Below are positions 1 to 6,464 of a stretch of DNA of 14,502 bases, one piece after another. Every line of letters starts with the position of its first letter. The first letter of the stretch is position 1. Made by a program: the position numbers and the translations under genes. Origin of the DNA: an uncultured Clostridia bacterium (lineage in GTDB: Bacteria > Bacillota > Clostridia > Lachnospirales > Bianqueaceae); the NCBI GenBank assembly GCA_937892735.1, contig CALBGL010000040.1:1-14502 (forward strand), given 5' to 3'. Below the pieces are notes generated by a model. That model worked only from the letters and a program-made list of their open reading frames with translations, searched no databases and was not told where the DNA came from.

Positions 1-47
1 ACACCCATTATTGTTGATCTTTTTTGAGGAATGGCTGGTAAAAATAA

Positions 48-66
48 GAATATTTACAGAAAATTC
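48..66 (-). terminator. Weak AT-rich hairpin downstream of the DUF4250 gene
   Basis: Read on the minus strand, GAAT-TTT and AAA-ATTC arms with one bulged A form a short hairpin around a four-base loop, followed by a T-rich stretch (TTATTTTT). It lies 15 bases after the DUF4250 stop, where a terminator would be expected. The stem is almost all A-T pairs, so its strength is doubtful. Nothing else is recognisable in bases 1-80. Confidence 0.25.
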
Positions 67-80
67 ATAAGATTGAAGGC

Positions 81-257
81 CTATACGAATTGATTTCGTT
101 CCGCATCATAATGATAATCGATGGCGGACAGCTTATGTTCGATCGTCTGGACATCGACGCCCAGGGATTTCTGCAGCTCTTCCAGAGAAGGGTAGAAATC
201 GCGGAGCTGTGTGTTAATGTAGGACAATAGAATAAAAGGATCTTCCGGTAAATGCAT
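81..257 (-). CDS. DUF4250 domain-containing small protein (58 aa)
   Basis: A 58-residue protein that begins MHLPEDPFILLSYINTQLRD and ends in IDYHYDAERNQFV. The PxDPxxLLSxxNTxLRDFYPSL opening and the closing DYHYDxxRNQF match the DUF4250 family of small proteins, common in Clostridia and of unknown function. The sequence looks like a compact helical cytoplasmic protein: no signal peptide, no membrane segment, no cysteines. An AGGAG ribosome binding site lies eight bases before the ATG, and the gene starts 11 bases after the stop of the DMT transporter gene, so the two are very probably co-transcribed. The family call is from memory of its conserved ends; the role is unknown. Confidence 0.85.
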   Translation of the reverse strand: MHLPEDPFILLSYINTQLRDFYPSLEELQKSLGVDVQTIEHKLSAIDYHYDAERNQFV

Positions 258-268
258 AGAAAATACTC

Positions 269-1171
269 CTATTGTTTAGATTTTTCGGCGGCGTTAAGAA
301 GCTGAAGACAGATAAGACCGACGACAAAGAGCAGCGTACCGCCAATGATATATAGGCTGATGCTTTCATGGAAAAATAGAATTCCCCAGGTAATGGAGAA
401 GATGACCATGGTGCTTTGAATGATGGGCACCATATAAAAGGGAACCAGGGGAATGGCCTTGGCATTCAGATAGAAACCAATTCCGGTAATAAAGCCAAAG
501 AGAAGGATGGCGAGGATACAGGCTAGATTCGGCGAGATGCCGGAAGAAACCACATCGGGAAGTGAAGGAATGAGAACCGAACCGGAAAAGAGGGCAGAAA
601 GGGCAAAGATAGAAAGATTGCTGTCGATGACATCCATGCGATCTGCGATCATTTTTTGGGAGAGGACATGACAGCCCGCCAGTGTACCGGATATCCAGAA
701 GAGAATCGTCAGAAAGATGTTTTCGCCCAGAAAGACATCCAGCGGGCGCCCATTCCAGGAAATGCAGAGCACACCACCCATACACATGAGGATGCAGAGA
801 ACCTTGGAGAAGGTGAGTTTTTCCTTGAACAGCAGGACGCTGGCCAGCGTCAGGAAAACGGTTTGCGCCGGCTGTGTCACAATGTTGCCGTAGGAAGTAC
901 CGTGGGCGATCGCGTAGTTTTCAGTTAGGTAGGCCAGCCATTTGGATACAGCACCAAAAAGAATCCAGCCCACCGAGTACTTTAGCACCTGGCCGAAATG
1001 CTGCTGGAAGGGTTGCCGCTTCATGGCTTTTAAGAGCAACAAGAATAAAACGCCCACCGCGAAACGGAAGAATGTGATGTAGGTTGCATCAAAATAGGGG
1101 CTGATCAGTTTGACACAGGTGCCGCCAAAACTAAAGAGCAGCGCGACACAGAGTAAATATATGTATCCCAT
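269..1171 (-). CDS. DMT-superfamily (EamA) transporter
   Basis: A 300-residue, very hydrophobic protein with about ten predicted membrane helices, arranged as two EamA repeats (roughly residues 1-138 and 150-293). The opening FSFGGTCVKL segment and the FFRFAVG motif in the second helix are typical of drug/metabolite transporters. The second half carries GFYLNAKAIPLVP and a late FFHESIS loop, both usual for the family. It sits in the cytoplasmic membrane and probably exports or exchanges a small metabolite; the substrate cannot be read from the sequence. The ATG is preceded by AAAGGAG at a rather long spacing of 13 bases. A near-consensus promoter lies upstream, and the DUF4250 gene follows directly. 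Confidence 0.88.
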   Translation of the reverse strand: MGYIYLLCVALLFSFGGTCVKLISPYFDATYITFFRFAVGVLFLLLLKAMKRQPFQQHFGQVLKYSVGWILFGAVSKWLAYLTENYAIAHGTSYGNIVTQPAQTVFLTLASVLLFKEKLTFSKVLCILMCMGGVLCISWNGRPLDVFLGENIFLTILFWISGTLAGCHVLSQKMIADRMDVIDSNLSIFALSALFSGSVLIPSLPDVVSSGISPNLACILAILLFGFITGIGFYLNAKAIPLVPFYMVPIIQSTMVIFSITWGILFFHESISLYIIGGTLLFVVGLICLQLLNAAEKSKQ

Positions 1172-1206
1172 GAGAATGTAAGGACTCCTTTCTGTTCGAC
1201 TCTCTT

Positions 1207-1235
1207 ATTGTAAAGCAGGTGGGAGTGAGTGTCAA
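1207..1235 (-). promoter_or_regulatory. Sigma-A promoter for the DMT transporter-DUF4250 unit
   Basis: On the minus strand a perfect -35 box TTGACA (1230-1235) is separated by exactly 17 bases from TACAAT (1207-1212). The expected start of transcription is near position 1200, giving a leader of about 30 bases before the DMT start codon. Confidence 0.8.
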
Positions 1236-1285
1236 GGATGGATTTGGAATACTTAAGTCGTTTTTAATGTATTTAGACTAAGGTA

Positions 1286-1421
1286 TATAATCAAACAAGC
1301 AAGGCGGCAGTCCATGCCGGTCGGATCCCTGGTATTTGTTATCCCGTTGGGCTTCTACGTGATAACTCTATGCATGAAAACACCGGATGGTTTCAGCTAA
1401 TGCTATTTCCATCCGGTGTTT
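1286..1421 (+). ncRNA. Candidate structured small RNA in the 1172-1424 gap
   Basis: The 253-base gap between the DMT promoter and the oxidoreductase stop has no convincing ORF. On the plus strand a perfect TATAAT (1286-1291, with only a weak -35 region) is followed by stacked potential hairpins. One is ATGCCGG with CCTGGTAT (1314-1335). A second is GTTATC-C-CGT with ACG-T-GATAAC (1338-1366). The third is the 13-bp terminator stem at 1378-1421. A competing five-pair hairpin, CGGCA with TGCCG (1305-1319), would exclude the first. This would make an RNA of about 125 bases. I recognise no known RNA family; the structure may instead belong to the minus-strand mRNA end. Confidence 0.25.
1378..1421 (-). 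terminator. Terminator of the Gfo/Idh-ThuA-Gfo/Idh unit, possibly bidirectional
   Basis: A perfect 13-bp stem, AAACACCGGATGG paired with CCATCCGGTGTTT, closes an 18-base loop containing a small AGC/GCT hairpin. On the minus strand it starts three bases after the oxidoreductase stop codon and ends in TTTT. On the plus strand it ends in TTTGGTTT, so it could also stop transcription from the other side. Confidence 0.8.
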
Positions 1422-1424
1422 GGT

Positions 1425-2540
1425 TTAATCCAGTATGCCGGGTACGATGGCTTTTTTCATTGGCGCCGAGGGGGTGAACTGAGAAGAGGAGGCCAGTTCG
1501 ACCCACGCGCCGGTCTTGCCGGAGGTTTCGAAGCCTTCGATGGCTTCCAGTACATGGAAGGTCTGGGTATAATCGGCCCGAGCGCGGCGGCCATCCCGAA
1601 GGGCATTGGCCATGTCCGCCAGGCCGAGTCCACGGGAGTTCTCCGAATAGTCAAAGACCAGCGGCAGTTCGCGCACTTCCTTGCTCTCAGGACGGTACAG
1701 GCAGACGGGACCGCCAAAGGTGTTGGGATCGGGCACCAGCAGTGTTCCCTCCGAACCATAGACCTCGAAACGGGCCTGGGACGGGTAATACACGTCGAAG
1801 GTGGTGAAAAGCGTGCCTAATGCGCCGGAGGCGTATTCCACTGTCCCCGCGATATAGGTGGAAACATTGACGTCAATGGGCGTGCCGGCCAGCGGAGAAC
1901 TCGTGATCATCCGCTGGGCGAAGGTACGCCGCGTGGCCGCGTTGACACGTCGGATCGGTCCCATCAGGTTGACCATGGCGGTCAGATAATAGGGACCCAT
2001 GTCCATCATCGGTCCGCCGCCGTACTGATAGTAGAAATCCGGATCGGGATGCCATCTTTCGTGGCCTCGGCAGATCATGAAGGCTGCGGAACCGATCGGG
2101 ATGCCGATATATCCGTCTTCGATCAGCTTCCGGCAGGTCTGGATACCCGCGCCCAGGAAGGTATCCGGCGCGCCGCCAAGCAGAAGTCCCCGTTCCTCCG
2201 CCAGAGCCTTGAGAGCTTGTCCTTCGGCCAGACTGGCGCCTAGAGGCTTTTCGGAGTAGACATGTTTACCGGCCTCCAGAGCGGCTTTCGTGACGGCAAA
2301 ATGCTCATACGGACGGGTCAGATTGAGAATGATATCCACTTCCGGGTCCGCGAAGGCATCATACATGGTTTCATAGAGTTTAGGAATCTGGTATTCCTTT
2401 TGTGCGGTCTCCGCCCGCTCTCGGATCAAATCGCAAACGCCCAGCAGACGGATGTCCCGAAAGAGGCCGGTGATATTCTTCAGATAGATGCCGCTGATAC
2501 AGCCCACGCCGATCATGGCGACTTGAATCGGTCTTATCAT
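1425..2540 (-). CDS. Gfo/Idh/MocA-family NAD(P)-dependent oxidoreductase (3' gene of the operon)
   Basis: A 371-residue cytoplasmic oxidoreductase. The N-terminal Rossmann fold carries GVGCISG (residues 11-17) for NAD(P), and the EKP motif (97-99) supplies the family lysine K98. The C-terminal sheet domain begins around residue 125 (GGAPDTFLGAG). The family usually has a DxGxH signature after a glycine run. Here GGGPMMDMGPYY puts aspartate at 180 but tyrosine at 184 where catalytic histidine is expected, so chemistry or substrate may differ from classical inositol or glucose-fructose enzymes. The family oxidises or reduces sugars and sugar-like alcohols. AAAGGAGG lies seven bases before the ATG, and the gene starts 13 bases after the ThuA stop. 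The family is certain; the substrate is unknown. Confidence 0.92.
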   Translation of the reverse strand: MIRPIQVAMIGVGCISGIYLKNITGLFRDIRLLGVCDLIRERAETAQKEYQIPKLYETMYDAFADPEVDIILNLTRPYEHFAVTKAALEAGKHVYSEKPLGASLAEGQALKALAEERGLLLGGAPDTFLGAGIQTCRKLIEDGYIGIPIGSAAFMICRGHERWHPDPDFYYQYGGGPMMDMGPYYLTAMVNLMGPIRRVNAATRRTFAQRMITSSPLAGTPIDVNVSTYIAGTVEYASGALGTLFTTFDVYYPSQARFEVYGSEGTLLVPDPNTFGGPVCLYRPESKEVRELPLVFDYSENSRGLGLADMANALRDGRRARADYTQTFHVLEAIEGFETSGKTGAWVELASSSQFTPSAPMKKAIVPGILD

Positions 2541-2553
2541 AGTTATCCCTCCT

Positions 2554-3276
2554 TTAATACATTTTGGCGGTATTCTCGAAGGGAGCCGTGGTCAACTGAT
2601 GCTGCAAAGCGTACTCTTTGCCGTCGCCGGCCCAAAGCATGCCACGCTCCATCAGCGTCTGGGCTGTGGGCACCTTGTCGAATACATCGTCGTGATGCCC
2701 CAGGGAAAGATAAAAGACGCGGCCCAGTCCCCAGTATTTCGTCCATGCCACGGGCATATCCACTGGCTTGTTGGCGATATGATAATAGGGCACGATAGGG
2801 AAGCGGGTGGTAGCTAGGATTTCGATGGCTGGATCCACATGCAGGTAATAATGCTCAGAAGAGACCTCGAAATCCTCCAGACCTTCTACGATGGGACTGG
2901 AACCTTTGCAGATATTGACGGTGTAGCGGATGCCGTCGCCACCGGGATGGGATACCCATTGTCCGCCCGTCATAAACTGCCATTCGGTATCATTGCGAAA
3001 TGCGTCGCACATGCCACCGTGGCATCCGGCCAGTCCGGTGCCGGCCCCTACGGCCTGGCTGATGTTTTTGGTATATTGTCGGTCGATTGTGCCCATGGTC
3101 CAGCAGGTGACGATCAGATCGAGCTTCATCAGAGAGTCCAGGTCGGCGAAAACATCCAGAGTGTCCGAAAGTGTGACGTGATAGCCGTTATTTTCCAGAA
3201 GATGGGCAAAGCGACGGGAGGTGAGCTGCGGCTCATGTCCCTGCCATCCGCCTTGTACGATCAATGCTTGTTTCAT
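2554..3276 (-). CDS. ThuA-domain protein
   Basis: A 240-residue protein of the ThuA family, a class I glutamine amidotransferase-like fold named after trehalose utilisation in rhizobia. It opens with MKQALIVQGGWQGHEP, has the glycine-rich turn GCHGGMCDAFR (residues 84-94) and HPGG (110-113), and ends with LGRVFYLSLGHHDDVF, all typical of the family. In rhizobia thuA is paired with thuB, a Gfo/Idh dehydrogenase acting on disaccharides; here the gene sits between two such dehydrogenases. I chose the ATG at 3276 because GGAGG lies eight bases before it and the family sequence starts there. An earlier in-frame ATG at 3330 would overlap the upstream gene and lacks a comparable site. The exact reaction is unsettled. 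Confidence 0.9.
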   Translation of the reverse strand: MKQALIVQGGWQGHEPQLTSRRFAHLLENNGYHVTLSDTLDVFADLDSLMKLDLIVTCWTMGTIDRQYTKNISQAVGAGTGLAGCHGGMCDAFRNDTEWQFMTGGQWVSHPGGDGIRYTVNICKGSSPIVEGLEDFEVSSEHYYLHVDPAIEILATTRFPIVPYYHIANKPVDMPVAWTKYWGLGRVFYLSLGHHDDVFDKVPTAQTLMERGMLWAGDGKEYALQHQLTTAPFENTAKMY

Positions 3277-3317
3277 ATTACGATCCTCCATAGTATCTGT
3301 ATTTTTGTTTTCTATTT

Positions 3318-4373
3318 TTAGATATGACACGATTTGCCCACGCCCTCCGCGGCGGATGCAAATAGAAGATCCACCACGCGCATGACGCGGAGCAGCTGAT
3401 CGTGGGTGACCATCGGAGATGCGCTATGTTCCAGCACATCCACAATGTTATTATAGTAGTCGGACCAATGGGTCTCAACTGGGGGCAGGGGCAGTTCTTC
3501 CATGGTATGTGCGGGACGGGGCGCCATCGTGCGGGTGGGACCGGCTGCCGTGTAGACAATATCATCTTCCCAGGCCATCTCACCATCTGACTGCAGGCGC
3601 ATGATCCGGCCGTCGCATTCCCAGTTTTCCACGACCATGGTACCGTCAGTTCCAGAGATGTGCCAGCGTGGCGCGTTGATCAGGCAGTTGGTCGCCATTT
3701 CCAAAGTGGCCACGGCGCCGGTCTCGAAGGAGAGCGTGAGTTTGATGTTATCATCCACCTCCGGCGTATAGATGGACAGCAGATGTGCATCCACCGCGAC
3801 CACGGGGGAATCGATGAGATCCATCATCTGGTCGATAAGATGAATACCCCAGTCGAGCAGCATGCCGCCCCCATTGAGCTTATGACCTCGCCAGCCATGC
3901 ATAGCGCGGCGGGAGCCCTGCACCTTACTCTCCAGGAAGTAGGGACGCCCAAGCACACCGGAACGGATGACTTCCTGGACGATACGGTAATCCCGATCCA
4001 GACGGCGGTTGTGATGCACCGTGAACAGGAGTCCGGTTTCCCTGGCAACGTCGATGATCTCGGTCAGTTCCTGGGCGTTCAGCGTCACTGGCTTCTCGCA
4101 GATCACGTTCTTGCCGGCGCGCAGAGCGGCGATGCATAGATCTTTATGAAAGTTGTTGGGGGTGGCGATGGTCACCAGCTGGACTTCGGGATCATGAAGA
4201 AGCGATTCCAGCGAATCATACGCCAGAATGCCGGCCTCGGCTGCCTTCTGCCGGGCTTCCTCTCGGACGTCCCAGGCGCCCTTGACGTGGATGGCCGGTA
4301 CATGCTCCCGCAGGCTTCTGTGGTGCCAGCTTCCCATTCCTCCATAACCGATAATTGCATGAATAATGGACAC
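3318..4373 (-). CDS. Gfo/Idh/MocA-family NAD(P)-dependent oxidoreductase (5' gene of the operon)
   Basis: A 351-residue oxidoreductase of the same superfamily as the gene two places downstream, but clearly divergent from it. It has GYGGMG (residues 9-14) for the dinucleotide, CEKPVT around K94, HHNRRLDRDY (120-129) at the domain border, and an intact GGGMLLDWGIH signature with D174 and H178. The full K/D/H set implies an active sugar or polyol dehydrogenase. The start is taken as GTG at 4373, because AAGGAGG lies seven bases before it and the protein then begins at the Rossmann strand (MSIIHAIIGYGG). The ATG at 4394 lies upstream of that ribosome binding site and is unlikely. It is the first gene of the operon, 41 bases before the ThuA gene. 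Confidence 0.92.
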   Translation of the reverse strand: MSIIHAIIGYGGMGSWHHRSLREHVPAIHVKGAWDVREEARQKAAEAGILAYDSLESLLHDPEVQLVTIATPNNFHKDLCIAALRAGKNVICEKPVTLNAQELTEIIDVARETGLLFTVHHNRRLDRDYRIVQEVIRSGVLGRPYFLESKVQGSRRAMHGWRGHKLNGGGMLLDWGIHLIDQMMDLIDSPVVAVDAHLLSIYTPEVDDNIKLTLSFETGAVATLEMATNCLINAPRWHISGTDGTMVVENWECDGRIMRLQSDGEMAWEDDIVYTAAGPTRTMAPRPAHTMEELPLPPVETHWSDYYNNIVDVLEHSASPMVTHDQLLRVMRVVDLLFASAAEGVGKSCHI

Positions 4374-4404
4374 GATATGACCTCCTTGTATCATGAGATT
4401 TTAC

Positions 4405-4433
4405 TTGTATTATAACGTGGCGCGTGATAAAAT
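4405..4433 (+). promoter_or_regulatory. Putative promoter of the AraC-family regulator gene
   Basis: TTGTAT (4405-4410) lies 17 bases from TAAAAT (4428-4433), which is preceded by TG in extended -10 position (TGATAAAAT). Transcription would begin near 4440, giving a leader of about 48 bases. The -35 box overlaps the -10 box of the divergent promoter. The extended -10 makes this plausible despite the poor -35. Confidence 0.5.
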
Positions 4434-4437
4434 GATA
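4409..4437 (-). promoter_or_regulatory. Putative promoter of the Gfo/Idh-ThuA-Gfo/Idh operon
   Basis: On the minus strand a perfect TATAAT (4409-4414) lies 35 bases before the GTG start. At 17-bp spacing the -35 region reads TATCAT (4432-4437), a poor match, as expected for a promoter that needs an activator. The divergent AraC-type regulator is the obvious candidate; that link is inference. Confidence 0.5.
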
Positions 4438-4487
4438 GTGTCCTTGCGGGAAAAAAGTAGTCAAAAATTGCGGTAAGGAGAACGAAT

Positions 4488-5303
4488 ATGCTGCCGTTTT
4501 ATGAGGTGCAGGAGCACAAGATCAAGATGGGGCCGCTGCGGCCTTCGTTTTATTTTCCAGCCCATCTGCACGTGGAGTGTGAGATGATCTGGGTGAGACG
4601 GGGATACATGCGGATGCGAGCGGACGAGATAGCCTATACGATCGGAGAGGGAGAGGTGTTTTTGATCGCTCCGAACGAGGTGCACGCTTATGACAGTTCC
4701 GCCGCCGATGTGGAGGGACGGCTCTTGATGTTTCATCCGGAGGAAGTGGGGGCGCTTCCCTGGAATTTGCTGCGCACAAGACCCAGGCATCCGCTGATCG
4801 CGGCACAGGAAGTGCCAGAGAGGCTCTGGCAGGCGCTGGACTGGCTGGAAGAAGAGAGGAATGAGAACTGTGAACAAGCGATGCGATCGCTTTTGACGCT
4901 GATGATGGGGAAGCTGTATCCTCTGGCGCAGCCTGAGCCGACCAAGGTGTCTCAGGAGCAGGATCTGATTCGGCGTGCGCTGACCCGTATCCATGAGACC
5001 TATCAGGAAGATCTGGCTCAGGAGGATCTGGCGCATGAGTTGGGCGTCACGCATTGGTATCTCTCCCATCTGTTTCACTCTCATTTGAAAATGGGATACC
5101 GAACCTATGTCAACGCGCTGCGGGTGGAACAAGCCAAACGGTTATTGGTTTCCACAGATATGCCCATCACGGAAATTGTATATCAATGCGGATTTAACAG
5201 TCAGTCTTGCTTTAACCGAGCATTCAGAGGCTGGTTCCATACAACGCCGAAGGAGATGCGGAAGCAGGAAAAACGGGAGACAGAAAATCCAAAAAACTTC
5301 TGA
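4488..5303 (+). CDS. AraC-family transcriptional regulator with cupin sensor domain
   Basis: A 271-residue regulator. Residues 1-100 form an AraC-type cupin with the expected HxH pair (PAHLHVECEM, 25-33), GEGEVFLIAPNEVHAY (53-68) and a closing strand. The C-terminal part (about 164-260) is the double helix-turn-helix. Helix pair one is LAHELGVTHWYLSHLFHSHL, and the second HTH holds ITEIVYQCGFNSQSCFNRAF and FHTTPKEMRK, textbook for the family. It probably binds a sugar or sugar derivative and controls the divergent oxidoreductase-ThuA operon, and perhaps itself, because the promoters overlap. AAGGAG lies seven bases before the ATG. The last codons contain a weak A/T hairpin, and the rplM promoter begins 17 bases after the stop. 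Confidence 0.93.
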   Translation: MLPFYEVQEHKIKMGPLRPSFYFPAHLHVECEMIWVRRGYMRMRADEIAYTIGEGEVFLIAPNEVHAYDSSAADVEGRLLMFHPEEVGALPWNLLRTRPRHPLIAAQEVPERLWQALDWLEEERNENCEQAMRSLLTLMMGKLYPLAQPEPTKVSQEQDLIRRALTRIHETYQEDLAQEDLAHELGVTHWYLSHLFHSHLKMGYRTYVNALRVEQAKRLLVSTDMPITEIVYQCGFNSQSCFNRAFRGWFHTTPKEMRKQEKRETENPKNF

Positions 5304-5320
5304 GTTTTTCCAAAAAACGC

Positions 5321-5349
5321 TTGACAAGGGGAAAATGCGGTACTATAAT
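5321..5349 (+). promoter_or_regulatory. Strong sigma-A promoter of rplM-rpsI
   Basis: Both hexamers are perfect consensus, TTGACA (5321-5326) and TATAAT (5344-5349), with a 17-base spacer, as expected for a highly expressed ribosomal protein operon. Transcription should start near 5355-5357. Confidence 0.93.
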
Positions 5350-5354
5350 AGATA

Positions 5355-5438
5355 AGCATGACTGTGGATGCGTATGTTCCATTAGCCCCGGTTCAAACGC
5401 GGACGCAGCGCAATATAATCAAGGAGTGGACATGTTCG
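5355..5438 (+). promoter_or_regulatory. 5' leader of rplM, possibly autoregulatory
   Basis: About 83 bases separate the predicted transcription start from the rplM start codon. Possible pairings include TGCGT (5369-5373) with ACGCA (5403-5407), and TGGA (5365-5368) with TCCA (5378-5381). An L13 leader element for autogenous control is known in low-GC Gram-positive bacteria, but I cannot show that this leader matches it. An in-frame ATG at 5358 and an out-of-frame ATG at 5432 also lie here. Confidence 0.3.
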
Positions 5439-5873
5439 ATGAAGACATATATGCCCAGTGCAAAGAATATTGACAGAAAGTGGTATGTTGTTGATGCTGC
5501 CGGTCTGACGATGGGTCGTCTGACTTCTCAGGTAGCTGCGATCCTGCGGGGCAAGAACAAGCCGCAGTTTACTCCCTTCATGGATATGGGAGATTACGTG
5601 ATCATTGTGAATGCGTCGAAGATTAAGTTTACCGGTAAGAAGCTGGAGAACAAGGTGTATACCACCCATACCGGCCAGCCTGGTGGTAAGAAGGAAGTGG
5701 TTTGCAAGCAGCTGATGGCGACCAAGCCGGAGCTTGCGGTGAAGCACGCGGTCAAGGGAATGTTGCCTAAGAATGCTTTGGGACGTCAGATGTTCAAGAA
5801 GCTGAAGGTATACGCGGGTGCGGAGCATGAGCACCAGGCGCAGAAGCCTGAAGTTCTGGTAATCGAAGCATAA
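5439..5873 (+). CDS. rplM: 50S ribosomal protein L13
   Basis: A 144-residue protein, the normal length for bacterial L13, an early-assembling large-subunit protein. Diagnostic stretches are [21 protein letters not shown] near the start, [18 protein letters not shown] in the middle, and [34 protein letters not shown] at the end. The ATG at 5439 is chosen because L13 proteins start at this point (MKTYMP) and AAGGAG lies 12 bases upstream. An in-frame ATG at 5358 would add 27 residues unlike any L13. Codon use is biased as expected for high expression. rpsI follows after 18 bases, the usual L13-S9 pair. Confidence 0.98.
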   Translation: MKTYMPSAKNIDRKWYVVDAAGLTMGRLTSQVAAILRGKNKPQFTPFMDMGDYVIIVNASKIKFTGKKLENKVYTTHTGQPGGKKEVVCKQLMATKPELAVKHAVKGMLPKNALGRQMFKKLKVYAGAEHEHQAQKPEVLVIEA

Positions 5874-5891
5874 GAAAGGAGAACATGAAGA

Positions 5892-6284
5892 ATGGCTACG
5901 CAGTACTACTATGGAACCGGAAGAAGAAAGTCCAGTGTGGCTCGTGTCTACCTGAAGCCTGGTAATGGCACGATCACCATTAACGAGAAGGATATTGATG
6001 CTTACTTTGGTACAGAGATTCTGAAGATGATCGTTCGTCAGCCCTTTGCCGTCACAGAGACGGAAGGCAAGTTTGATGTGATGGTCAATGTAAAGGGCGG
6101 TGGTTATACCGGCCAGGCTGGTGCAATCCGTCATGGTATCTCCAGAGCTCTTCTGGAAGTAGATGATGAGATGCGCAGCCCGTTGAAGAGAGCAGGCTTT
6201 TTGACTCGCGATCCTCGTATGAAGGAAAGAAAGAAATACGGTCTCAAAGCAGCTCGTCGGGCACCTCAGTTCAGTAAGCGATAA
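5892..6284 (+). CDS. rpsI: 30S ribosomal protein S9
   Basis: A 130-residue protein of normal S9 length. It opens with [21 protein letters not shown], contains [20 protein letters not shown], and ends with the conserved basic tail [16 protein letters not shown], which reaches into the ribosomal P site. AAAGGAG lies 11 bases before the ATG. An intervening ATG at 5885 is in another frame. It shares the strong promoter upstream of rplM, and the operon ends at the hairpin beginning at 6361. Confidence 0.98.
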   Translation: MATQYYYGTGRRKSSVARVYLKPGNGTITINEKDIDAYFGTEILKMIVRQPFAVTETEGKFDVMVNVKGGGYTGQAGAIRHGISRALLEVDDEMRSPLKRAGFLTRDPRMKERKKYGLKAARRAPQFSKR

Positions 6285-6360
6285 TCAACGTGTTATAAAA
6301 ATTTGGACTTCGGAAGGTGCAAGCGTTCGGCGGATCAGTATGTTTGTATCTTCAGAGTGA

Positions 6361-6390
6361 CCCCGGGATGCCACAACATCCCGGGGTTTT
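6361..6390 (+). terminator. Rho-independent terminator of rplM-rpsI
   Basis: A perfect 10-bp GC-rich stem, CCCCGGGATG with CATCCCGGGG, around a six-base loop is followed by TTTTGTTGT. It lies 76 bases after the rpsI stop; those 76 bases hold no recognisable gene. The acetyltransferase gene starts about 75 bases further on, with no clear promoter of its own, so partial read-through is possible. Confidence 0.93.
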
Positions 6391-6464
6391 GTTGTATCTG
6401 CGATAAAGGAAGCGATATGCGAGAAGAAGGGCTTTTTGTAAATGGCAGGACGGGAGAAAATAGG

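Noticed and set aside
1416..1820. Open frames antisense to the oxidoreductase and ThuA genes (also at 2262-2798, 2839-3321 and 3660-4139)
   Set aside because: All are shadows of well-supported minus-strand genes, without ribosome binding sites or recognisable domains.
3277..3330. N-terminal extension of the ThuA protein from an ATG at 3330
   Set aside because: It would overlap the upstream oxidoreductase end. The GGAGG ribosome binding site lies inside the extension and points to the ATG at 3276.
4461..5132. A 223-codon open frame antisense to the AraC-family gene
   Set aside because: The plus-strand frame is an unmistakable AraC regulator with a good ribosome binding site. The antisense frame has low-complexity composition and no family resemblance.
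5292..5309. Hairpin AAAAACT/AGTTTTT at the end of the AraC gene as a terminator
   Set aside because: The seven-pair stem is nearly all A-T and is not followed by a T-run. It also overlaps the stop codon.
5382..6134. A 250-codon open frame antisense to rplM-rpsI
   Set aside because: It lies over two certain ribosomal protein genes and results from their biased codon use.
6285..6360. Possible tRNA-like or other RNA element between rpsI and its terminator
   Set aside because: TTCGG repeats drew attention, but no cloverleaf, long stem or known motif could be formed.
6303..6464. Longer acetyltransferase reading frame starting at 6303
   Set aside because: It translates through the rpsI terminator hairpin and adds 54 residues absent from BltD-type enzymes.
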